Assembly (NCBI RefSeq): GCF_035938995.1
Contig: NZ_DASZGI010000053.1
Span: 1 to 53,371 of the forward strand
Reading direction: 5' to 3'
From: DASZGI01 sp035938995
Lineage (GTDB): Bacteria; Actinomycetota; Actinomycetes; Streptomycetales; Catenulisporaceae
DNA length: 53,371 nt
The notes under the pieces: model-generated
The model's database searches: none
What the model was told of the DNA's origin: nothing
The model's input: only the letters and a program-made list of their open reading frames with translations
Made by a program: the position numbers and the translations under genes
Part shown: piece after piece, positions 26,223-33,971 of the stretch
Position numbering within the stretch: position 1 is the first letter of the stretch
How the letters are laid out: every line of letters starts with the position of its first letter

Positions 26223-26963
26223 ATGTGCTGGAGTTCGACGGCTGATCTGGTCATGGGCAGCGCCATCGCGGCGATCGGGGTCGCCTCGGTGGCGGGCGCG
26301 GCGAGTCACGGGCGGGTGCGTGAGCTGCCGCTCGCCGCGCTGCCGCTGCTGCTCGGCGCGCACCAGCTCATCGAGTCGGTGGTATGGGCCAAGTGGGACC
26401 ATCTGCCCGGCGCCGCGCCCACGGGCACCGCGTCCATGACCAGCGCGACTACGAGCGCTGCGTCGATGAGCCCGCAACTGGTGGGCGGATGGGCGGTCGT
26501 GGCGTGGGCCGTGATCGCCTTTCCGCTGCTGCCGACCTTCGTTCCGGGCGTGGTGCTGCTGGCCGCAGGGCCGGGGCACCGAGCGCGCCTCGTCCCGTTC
26601 GCCGTCGTCGGCCTGGCCACGTCCGCCGTGTTTGCGTACGCGCTTGCGAGCGGGCCGATCACGGCTGAGGCGGTCGGCCACACCATGCACTACGGGGTGC
26701 ATGATCTGCGCCTGGCCTGGCTGGTCTCGATCGCCTACCTTGTGGCCGCGCTCGGCGCGCTGCTGGCGAGTGATCGAACCGATGTCCGCCTGCTCGGCGT
26801 CGTCGGCGGCGTGGGCGCACCGGCTTGCTACTTGCTGTGGCATTATGCGTTCGCCTCGACGTGGTGCGCGCTGGCGGCCGCGGCGAGCCTGGTCCTCCTG
26901 CGGTGGTCCTGGTCCCGCGAGCGTGGCGGCATCCGAGCGCAGCGTCATAAGGTGACGGCATGA
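26223..26963 (+). CDS. DUF6629 family membrane protein
   Basis: A 246-residue integral membrane protein with about seven helices. It begins MCWSSTADLVMGSAIAAIGV and carries LPLLLGAHQLIESVVW, features I recognise from the actinobacterial DUF6629 family. Function is unknown. It starts 21 bp after the oxidoreductase and overlaps the acetyltransferase start by 4 bp (ATGA), so it sits in an operon with both. Confidence 0.75.
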   Translation: MCWSSTADLVMGSAIAAIGVASVAGAASHGRVRELPLAALPLLLGAHQLIESVVWAKWDHLPGAAPTGTASMTSATTSAASMSPQLVGGWAVVAWAVIAFPLLPTFVPGVVLLAAGPGHRARLVPFAVVGLATSAVFAYALASGPITAEAVGHTMHYGVHDLRLAWLVSIAYLVAALGALLASDRTDVRLLGVVGGVGAPACYLLWHYAFASTWCALAAAASLVLLRWSWSRERGGIRAQRHKVTA

Positions 26964-27475
26964 TCCGACCCGCCCGCCCCGCCGACGTGCCCGCGATCCA
27001 CCGGCTGATCTGCGATCTCGCCGAGTACGAGCGGTCCCGGGACCAGGTCGAGGCGACCCCCGGGCACCTGCACGCGGCGCTGTTCGGCCCGGCGCCGGCG
27101 GTGTTCGCGCATGTGGCCGAGACCGAGGCTGGGACTGAGTCCGGGACTGAGTCCGGGGACGGACCGCAGATCGTCGGCTTCGCCCTGTGGTTCCTGAACT
27201 TCTCCACCTGGACCGGGCGGCACGGCATCTACCTTGAGGACCTGTATGTGCGGCCGGAACACCGCGGCGGTGGCCACGGTCGGGCGCTGCTGACCGAGCT
27301 GGCCAGGATCTGCGTCGAGCGCGGGTACCGGCGCCTCGAGTGGGCCGTGCTGGATTGGAACGAGCCGTCGATCGGGTTCTACAAGGCGCTCGGCGCGGTC
27401 CCGATGGACGAGTGGACGGTCTTCCGGCTCACCGGCGACGCGCTCGCGAAGGTCGCGGGCGACGGCGAAAGCTGA
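26960..27475 (+). CDS. GNAT-family N-acetyltransferase (diamine acetyltransferase-like)
   Basis: A 171-residue GNAT enzyme resembling SAT1-type acetyltransferases that modify polyamines or related amines. Visible motifs are IRPARPADVPAIHRLI at the N terminus, IYLEDLYVRPEHRGGGHG (acetyl-CoA loop), and LEWAVLDWNEPSIGFYKALGA at the C terminus. A short direct repeat in the middle (GTESGTESG) looks like a local duplication. It is coupled to the DUF6629 gene by a 4-bp overlap. Exact substrate is not readable. Confidence 0.85.
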   Translation: MIRPARPADVPAIHRLICDLAEYERSRDQVEATPGHLHAALFGPAPAVFAHVAETEAGTESGTESGDGPQIVGFALWFLNFSTWTGRHGIYLEDLYVRPEHRGGGHGRALLTELARICVERGYRRLEWAVLDWNEPSIGFYKALGAVPMDEWTVFRLTGDALAKVAGDGES

Positions 27476-27489
27476 GCTGGGCGCGCGCA

Positions 27490-28725
27490 ATGGCACCAGC
27501 CGACGCGCGGCCGGACGCCCCAGCGGCACGGCCCCCGCTCGCCATGGTCGCCGCGCAATGGACGCGCCTCGGCTGCATCGGTTTCGGCGGCCCGCCGGCG
27601 CACATCAACCTGCTGCGGCGACTGTGCGTCGAGCGCTACCGCTGGCTGACCGCGGAAGAATTCGAGCACGGGATCGCCGCGGCGAACCTGCTGCCCGGCC
27701 CGGCCTCGACCCAGCTGACCATCTTCTGCGCCTGGCGGGTGCGCGGCGTGCTGGGCGGTCTCGTCGGCGGGATCTGCTTCATCCTGCCCGGCCTGGTGAT
27801 CATCCTCGCCCTCGCCGCAGTCCTGCTGGGCGGGCATCCGCCGCTCGCAGTGCGGGGTGCCGCAGCCGGAGCCGGGGCCGCCGTCGCAGCGGTCGCCGTG
27901 CGGGCCGCTTCCGACCTGGCGGTTCCGTCCTGGAACCGGGTACGCGCGCATCCATACCGCCGCCTGCGCTGGATCGGCTGGCTGTGCGCGGGCGGCGGCG
28001 CGGCGGCGTTGATCGGACCGGAACTCGTGCTCGTCCTGATCGGATGCGGACTGATCGAGGCTGTGATCCGCAACAGCTCAGCTCGACGTGCGCTGCGGCT
28101 TAAGAGCGTCGTTCCAGGACTGCTGGCCGCGCCGAAAACCGCAGTCTTGGCGGCGGTTGCCGGGGTGGCGGGCGCGGGGGGAATCGGCGCGCTGGTGTGG
28201 GTGGCGTTCAAGGTCGGCGCGCTGTCCTATGGCGGCGGCTTCGTGATCGTCCCGCTGATGCAGAGCGACGCCGTGCACCACTACCACTGGATGACGTCCG
28301 CCCAGTTCCTCGACGCGGTGGCGCTCGGCCAGATCACGCCGGGCCCGGTCGTGCTCACCGTCGCAGTTGTCGGATACGCCGCTGCCGGTCTCGTCGGCGG
28401 ACTGCTGGCCGTGGCGGTCGCCTTCGCTCCGTCGTTCCTGTTCGTACTCGGCGGAGCGCGGCACTTCGACGCCCTGCGCACCAACAGGACCGTCCAGGCT
28501 TTCCTCGCCGGGGCCGGTCCGGCGGCGATCGGGGCGATCGCCGGATCCGCGATCCCGCTCGCCCTCGCGCTCCAGCACCTATGGCAGATCGGCGTACTCG
28601 CTGCCGCGGCCGCCTGGCTGATGGTGGCGCGGCGCGAAGGGGACCGGCGCGGGGTGGTCAGCGCACTCGCCGGAGCCGCCGCGCTCGGGGTGATCGCGGT
28701 GTTCGCCGGGGCGCCGGTCAGCTGA
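27490..28725 (+). CDS. chrA: chromate transporter, ChrA family
   Basis: A 411-residue, two-domain CHR-family transporter, a class linked to chromate efflux though physiological substrates vary. Both halves carry the family motifs. The first has GCIGFGGPPAHINLLRR and LPGPASTQL; the second has GALSYGGGFVIVPLMQ and GQITPGPVVLTVAVVG. ATG 27490 begins 15 bp after the GNAT gene, probably in one operon. The Shine-Dalgarno is weak. Confidence 0.85.
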   Translation: MAPADARPDAPAARPPLAMVAAQWTRLGCIGFGGPPAHINLLRRLCVERYRWLTAEEFEHGIAAANLLPGPASTQLTIFCAWRVRGVLGGLVGGICFILPGLVIILALAAVLLGGHPPLAVRGAAAGAGAAVAAVAVRAASDLAVPSWNRVRAHPYRRLRWIGWLCAGGGAAALIGPELVLVLIGCGLIEAVIRNSSARRALRLKSVVPGLLAAPKTAVLAAVAGVAGAGGIGALVWVAFKVGALSYGGGFVIVPLMQSDAVHHYHWMTSAQFLDAVALGQITPGPVVLTVAVVGYAAAGLVGGLLAVAVAFAPSFLFVLGGARHFDALRTNRTVQAFLAGAGPAAIGAIAGSAIPLALALQHLWQIGVLAAAAAWLMVARREGDRRGVVSALAGAAALGVIAVFAGAPVS

Positions 28726-28739
28726 CCACCCGCCGGGGC

Positions 28740-30140
28740 CTAGGCCGTCCCGACCAGGGCCGGATACGCGCTGGGGTCGAGGGTGAATTCGGCGTCGTCG
28801 CGGTCGTAGTCGAATAGCTCACCGTAGCGGCCCCAGTCGATGGCCGTCTCCAGCTGCTGGCGCGCCTCTTCGGTCGAGTAGCCGCGCCGCAGCAGATCGA
28901 GGAAGAAGCCCTCGCGCAGAGTGTGGTCCTCGGTGGCGGTCAGGGCCTGTGCGATCGCCCGCACCAGCGGCGCGTGCGCGACGGCGTGCCGGGCGAACAG
29001 CTGCTTGCTGGTGAGGATGTCCGCGGCGGCGAACTCGCGGCCGTCGGCGGTGATCTCCAGCCGGGCGCCCTTCGTACCGGCCAGGCCGAGCATCACGGCC
29101 GCGTCCACCAGGGGCAGCAGGTCGTCGATCTCGAAGTTGAGCTCGTCCGCGATCTCGGCGAGGCCGTCCTCGCCGCCGCGCGCGGCCAGGATCTCCAGCA
29201 GGCCGGCCATCCCGCCGGGGCTGACGACCGGAAGCGGGGTGTTGATCGGCGTCGGGGCGGGGCGGGCCGGGCGGGGGACCCCGTCGGTCGGGTGCTCGGC
29301 GACGGCGATGGCCGCGGTGGCCCTGTCCTCGCGCCCGGTCAGGATGCCGTAGACGGTGTCCACGATGGACTCGAAGCGGGGCGCGTGCCGGTCGCGCGGG
29401 CGCGGCAGCTCCACGGCGAGCTCCGCCTTGATCCGCCCGGGATTGGAGGACAGCACGAGGATCCGGTCGGCCAGCAGCACCGCCTCCTCGATGTTGTGCG
29501 TGACGATGAGGATCGACTTGACCGGCGCCTCATGCCCCTCCCAGAGGCCGACCAGTTCGTTGCGCAGGTTCTCCGCGGTCAGCACGTCGAGGGCGGAGAA
29601 GGGCTCGTCCATCAGCAGCGCGTCCGGCTCGACGACGATCGCCCGGGCGAAGCCGACCCGCTGCCGCATGCCGCCGGACAGCTCCTTGGGATAGGCGCTC
29701 TCGAAGCCGTCCAAGCCGATCAGGTCGATCGCCTTGAGCGCCCGCTCCCGGCGCTCCGCCTCGGGCACGCCGCGGGCCTGGAGCCCGAGCTCCACGTTCT
29801 GCTGCACCGTCAGCCAGGGCAGCAGCGCGAAGGACTGGAAGATCATCGCCACGCCCGGGTTCGCGCCGTTCAGCGGGGTCCCGCGGTACGCGACGGTACC
29901 GCCCGACGGCGCGATCAGCCCGGCGACGCAGCGCAGCAGCGTGGACTTGCCGGAGCCGGACTTCCCGAGCAGCGCCACGATCTCGCCCTCGGCGAGGCTG
30001 AAGCTGATCGCGTCGAGCACCGGCAGAGCACGCCCGTCGGGGTTGGTGAAGCTCTTGGTGACCGACTCGGCCTCGATGATGACCGGGCCGACGGTGCGCG
30101 CCTGCGCCGGGTTCGGCGCCGCGGTCTGCGATTGGCTCAT
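28740..30140 (-). CDS. NitT/TauT-type ABC ATPase with C-terminal AAA-associated domain
   Basis: A 466-residue ATPase. The N-terminal ~270 residues are a NitT/TauT-type ABC domain: Walker A GKSGSGKST (59-67), signature ELSGGMRQRVGFARA, Walker B ALLMDEPFSALD, and a TDLIVTHNIEEA-like switch (ILIVTHNIEEAVLLADRI). Residues ~320-466 form the AAA-associated C-terminal domain (winged-helix-like GGEDGLAEIADELNFEIDDL), seen in a subset of these ATPases and probably regulatory. ATG 30140 has GGAGGGA 9 bases upstream. The permease gene precedes it by 20 bp. No binding protein lies beside the pair, so substrate is unknown. Confidence 0.88.
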   Translation of the reverse strand: MSQSQTAAPNPAQARTVGPVIIEAESVTKSFTNPDGRALPVLDAISFSLAEGEIVALLGKSGSGKSTLLRCVAGLIAPSGGTVAYRGTPLNGANPGVAMIFQSFALLPWLTVQQNVELGLQARGVPEAERRERALKAIDLIGLDGFESAYPKELSGGMRQRVGFARAIVVEPDALLMDEPFSALDVLTAENLRNELVGLWEGHEAPVKSILIVTHNIEEAVLLADRILVLSSNPGRIKAELAVELPRPRDRHAPRFESIVDTVYGILTGREDRATAAIAVAEHPTDGVPRPARPAPTPINTPLPVVSPGGMAGLLEILAARGGEDGLAEIADELNFEIDDLLPLVDAAVMLGLAGTKGARLEITADGREFAAADILTSKQLFARHAVAHAPLVRAIAQALTATEDHTLREGFFLDLLRRGYSTEEARQQLETAIDWGRYGELFDYDRDDAEFTLDPSAYPALVGTA

Positions 30141-30160
30141 GCGGACGGGTCCCTCCGGGA

Positions 30161-31927
30161 TCACAGAGCGTAGCGGGTCTCGGCCAGGCGGTACATGCGG
30201 CGCCAGAACAGCCGGTTGAGCGCGACCACATAAAAGCTCATCACCAGGATGCCGATGAGGATCTTCGGGAAGTCGCCGTTCGTGGTGGCGTCGGCGATGT
30301 ACGCGCCGAGGCCGGCGGCCCGCAGGTTGTGCGGTCCGTAGGAGACGATCTCGGCGACGATCGACGCGTTCCACGCGCCACCCGCCGCGGTGATGCCCCC
30401 GGTGACGTACGACGGGAAGATCGCCGGGAGGATGAACTTGCGCCAACGCAGCTTGCCGTCCACCCGCAGGCTGGTCATCGCCTCACGCAGGTCCGAGGGG
30501 ATGGCGGAGGCCCCGGCGATGACGTTGAACAGGATGTACCACTGCGAGCCGAGCGCCATCAGCAGGATCGCGCCGATATCGAGCGAGACGTGCAGCGCCA
30601 CGAACACGATGGTGGCCAGCGGGAACAGGAAGTTCGCCGGGAAGCTGGCCAGCACCTGCACGATCGGCTGCGCGATCCGGGTCACCTTGGGGTTCATGCC
30701 GATCCACACGCCGATCGGCACCCAGATCACCGTGGCGACCGCGAGCAGCACGACGACCCGGCCGAAGGTCGCCGCGCCGAGGGCGAAGGCGTGTCCGAAC
30801 TCGCCGAACCCGATCGTGTCGCGGATGTACCCGCCGGCCTTCCACACCCCGTAGGCGATCAGGGTCGTGATGACGCCGGCGAAGAAGACGTCCCCGGTGC
30901 GCTCCCGGACCGGCGAGACGCCCAGCGGGTGCTCGGCCAGGCCGAACGGCCGGGTGACCCGGTCCAGCGCGACGCCGACCGGCTTCAGCGGGCGGCCGAC
31001 CAGGCGCGGCACCTCGGAGCGGCGCAGCAGGTCGAGCACCAGGCTGCGCGGGCGCTCGGCCGCTTCGGACTCCTCCACCCGGAACCGCTCGGACCACGCG
31101 GTGAGCGGCCGCCAGAACAGCACATTGACACCGACGACCATCACGATCATCACGGCGATGGCGATGCCGACCTGGCCCATGTTCCCGGCCTGGATCGCGG
31201 CGGCGGCGTAAGAGCCGATGCCGGGCAGCGCGTACTGGTGCCGCAGGACGCTGATGGACTCGGAGGCGGCCAGGAAGAACCAGGCCCCGCCGAAACTCAT
31301 CATCCCGTTCCAGACCATCGGGATCATGCCGCCGGGCACGTCGAGCTGCCAGAACCGCTGCCACTTGGTGAGCCGCATCACCCGGGCGGCCTCGTCGAAC
31401 TCGCGCGGCTGCGAGATCAGCGAGTAATGGAAGGCGAACGTCATGTTCCACGCCATCGCGGTGAAGATGGCGAAGATCGACGCGCACTCGAGGCCGAGTT
31501 CGGAGCCGGGGAAGAGGTTGATGAACGCGGTCACGGTGACCGAGAGGAAGCCGAGCACCGGGACCGACTGGAGGATGTCGAGCACCGGCAGCAGCACCTT
31601 CTCCGCGCGGCGCAGCCGGGCGGCGGCGGTGGCGTAGACGAACGTGAAGAGCACGGAGACGATGAGCGCGATGAACATCCGCACCAGCGAGCGGATGGCG
31701 TAGTACGGCAGGTTCGCCGGATCCATGGACACGGTCGACGGCGCCGTGGACGGCAGGAACGGGGCGTTGAGCGCGGGGGCCAGCCGCAGCAGGCCGTAGA
31801 GCAGCGCCACGATAGCGGCGCCGACCACCACGTCCGGCCACCTCAGGGCGGGCCGTCGCCACACGCCCCCGGAGGGGAAACCACCCAGACCCGCCACGCG
31901 CACCCCTTCCACCGCGCCTGTCTGCAC
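30161..31927 (-). CDS. fused two-domain NitT/TauT-type ABC permease
   Basis: A 588-residue membrane protein with two BPD_transp_1 domains (about residues 75-275 and 350-580), each with the EAA-type loop: EFDEAARVMRLTKWQRFWQLDVP in the first half is the clearest (only its core EAARVMRL is diagnostic), and REAMTSLRVDGKLRWRKFILP in the second. A charged linker of ~60 residues joins them. The fused layout together with an AAA-associated ATPase recurs in several phyla without a binding protein. Start GTG 31927 has no good Shine-Dalgarno; in-frame GTGs at 31912 or just downstream are alternatives. Confidence 0.82.
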   Translation of the reverse strand: MQTGAVEGVRVAGLGGFPSGGVWRRPALRWPDVVVGAAIVALLYGLLRLAPALNAPFLPSTAPSTVSMDPANLPYYAIRSLVRMFIALIVSVLFTFVYATAAARLRRAEKVLLPVLDILQSVPVLGFLSVTVTAFINLFPGSELGLECASIFAIFTAMAWNMTFAFHYSLISQPREFDEAARVMRLTKWQRFWQLDVPGGMIPMVWNGMMSFGGAWFFLAASESISVLRHQYALPGIGSYAAAAIQAGNMGQVGIAIAVMIVMVVGVNVLFWRPLTAWSERFRVEESEAAERPRSLVLDLLRRSEVPRLVGRPLKPVGVALDRVTRPFGLAEHPLGVSPVRERTGDVFFAGVITTLIAYGVWKAGGYIRDTIGFGEFGHAFALGAATFGRVVVLLAVATVIWVPIGVWIGMNPKVTRIAQPIVQVLASFPANFLFPLATIVFVALHVSLDIGAILLMALGSQWYILFNVIAGASAIPSDLREAMTSLRVDGKLRWRKFILPAIFPSYVTGGITAAGGAWNASIVAEIVSYGPHNLRAAGLGAYIADATTNGDFPKILIGILVMSFYVVALNRLFWRRMYRLAETRYAL

Positions 31928-32126
31928 CAGCCATTGTGACGGACCACACGTACGTGCCGCGCTAAAGCCCTGTCCAGTGATCGACGGTTACGCCAACTTT
32001 GGGCGTACTTTCCGGCGGTGCGAAGCCGCAACCCGGCCATGACTTGCGCAAACATGCAACCGTGCAGCCGCCTCTGACGTCAAGGACGGCAGATGGAGGT
32101 CCGAGGGGCGATGAGAGGGCGCGGAC

Positions 32127-33971
32127 GTGAACGGTCGGGGTGACTACTGGACTGCCGAACCTCGCGATCCCGGACCGGGGCGCGAGCGGGCCGCGGCTGA
32201 TCGGAACAGGTCACAGTGGGCTCCCGAACGGGGCGGCCCTAGGAGCGAAAGCGCGGACCAGTTCACGGACGAATGGGCGCCCCGCAGCCGGAGCGGAACC
32301 CGGCGGTCGCCTGGCGGCCGACCCGATGCCGACCTCGACCGGGACCAGTTTCCCCGCAGCGCCCGCCCGACCCGGTCCGCCGAGCGCGGCCGTCGCAAGG
32401 CTGCGGGTAAGAAGGCTGTGGACAAGAAGGCACGGCGGAAGAAGCGGCTCAAGATCGCCGCCGGGATCGCCGCGGGCGTGATCCTCGCCGTCGCCGCCAC
32501 CGGCACGTACATCTACGAGCACTTGTTCGGCAACATCCAGACCGTCAGCCTGTCCTCGCTCACGAATCGCCCGGCCGCCGCCAAACCGGACGCCTTCGGC
32601 AACGTCCAGCAGAACATCCTGATCCTCGGTTCGCAGACCCGCGACGGTCAGACCGGCCCGCACCTGGGCAACTCCACCAAGCTGGGCACCAACATCTCGG
32701 ACACCACGATGCTGGTGCACATCAACGCCGAGCACAAATGGGCCGTCGTCGTCTCCATCCCGCGCGACCTGATCGTGCCGCGCCCGCAGTGCCAGGGCCG
32801 CAACGACCCCAACACCACTGTCCAGGCCTCCAGCGCCGACATGTTCGACCTGGCGATGAACCTGGGCGGGCCGGCCTGCGCGGTGGCCACCGTCGAGCAG
32901 ATGACCGGCATCCGCATCGACCACTTCGTCGAGGTCACCTTCAACGCCTTCCAGGAGCTGACCACAGCCGTCGGCGGGGTCCAGGTCTGCATCCCGGAGC
33001 CAGGAATCAACGACCCCAACTACAGCGGCCTGGTGCTCAGCGCCGGGCTGCACACCATCAGCGGCGGCCAGGCGCTGGAGTTCATCCGGGACCGGCACGG
33101 CGTCGGCACCGGCACCGACCTCGGCCGCATCCAGTACCAGCAGATGTTCGTCTCATCGCTGTTCACCAAGGTCACGAGCGCGGGCACGTTGGCCGACCCG
33201 ATCACGCTCTACAAGATCGCGAACGCGGTGACCAGCAACCTGACCGTGGACGACGGGCTCAAGTCGGTCTCGACGATGGTGGGCCTGGCCCAGAGCGTGC
33301 AGAGCTTGAAGAGCCACTACATCCAGTTCGTCACCGCGCCCTACGTCTTCGACCCGGCGAACCAGAACCGCGTCGATCCGGGCCCGGGGTTCGGCACCGT
33401 GTGGACGGATCTTCGCAACGACCAGCCACTGCCCGGATCCAACGCCGCGTCAGCCTTCGGGACCTCGGCCAAGTCGGTGACCGCGGGGGGCCCGACCGCG
33501 CCGGCCTCCACATCGACTGGCGCATCGACGAACACTGTTCCGCTCTCGTCGCTCACGGTGAAGGTCTACAACGGAACCGCGACGGCCCACCTCGCGGCCT
33601 ACGCCGCCGCGAACCTGAAGGCGCTCGGTGTGAACACCAGCATCGGCTACAGCGGTTACAGCGGATACGCCAAGACCGAGGTCTACTACCCGGCCGGGCA
33701 GCAGGCGCAGGCTCAGGCGCTGGCGAACCAGATAGCGGGCGCCGTGGTCAAGCCGAGCAGTTCGGTCGGCACCCTGACCCTGGTCATCGGCGAGAACGCC
33801 CCGGCGAACATCACCGCCGTGCCGGACACCACCGCGGTGGGGACGGGTTCGGGCGCGGGCTCCACGGCGGGCTCAACGCCGACGGCGACGATCAGCGCCG
33901 AGAGCCGCACGGGCGACCAGAACATCTGCTCCAGCCTGCCGGCGCCGGTCAAGTACGGCGGGCACCCGTAA
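32127..33971 (+). CDS. LytR-CpsA-Psr family cell-wall polymer ligase with LytR_C domain
   Basis: A 614-residue bitopic protein. A disordered, Arg/Pro-rich cytoplasmic region (1-108) is followed by a transmembrane helix at 109-129. The LCP catalytic domain lies at ~155-330 with SDTTMLVHINAEHKWAVVVS, IPRDL and EFIRDRHGVGTGTDLGR carrying the conserved Asp/Arg residues. A LytR_C domain spans ~455-545 (LTVKVYNGTATAHLAAYAA). LCP enzymes attach teichoic acid, arabinogalactan or capsule-type polymers to peptidoglycan. GTG 32127 follows GAGAGG by 8 bases. The 3' end overlaps the convergent mgtA gene by 23 bp. Confidence 0.9.
   Translation: MNGRGDYWTAEPRDPGPGRERAAADRNRSQWAPERGGPRSESADQFTDEWAPRSRSGTRRSPGGRPDADLDRDQFPRSARPTRSAERGRRKAAGKKAVDKKARRKKRLKIAAGIAAGVILAVAATGTYIYEHLFGNIQTVSLSSLTNRPAAAKPDAFGNVQQNILILGSQTRDGQTGPHLGNSTKLGTNISDTTMLVHINAEHKWAVVVSIPRDLIVPRPQCQGRNDPNTTVQASSADMFDLAMNLGGPACAVATVEQMTGIRIDHFVEVTFNAFQELTTAVGGVQVCIPEPGINDPNYSGLVLSAGLHTISGGQALEFIRDRHGVGTGTDLGRIQYQQMFVSSLFTKVTSAGTLADPITLYKIANAVTSNLTVDDGLKSVSTMVGLAQSVQSLKSHYIQFVTAPYVFDPANQNRVDPGPGFGTVWTDLRNDQPLPGSNAASAFGTSAKSVTAGGPTAPASTSTGASTNTVPLSSLTVKVYNGTATAHLAAYAAANLKALGVNTSIGYSGYSGYAKTEVYYPAGQQAQAQALANQIAGAVVKPSSSVGTLTLVIGENAPANITAVPDTTAVGTGSGAGSTAGSTPTATISAESRTGDQNICSSLPAPVKYGGHP

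Noticed and set aside
24273..26948. 891-codon minus-strand open frame opposite the flavoprotein and DUF6629 genes
   Set aside because: Mirror of the third-position GC bias; composition is RGDHA-rich, no motif, and it overlaps three well-supported genes.
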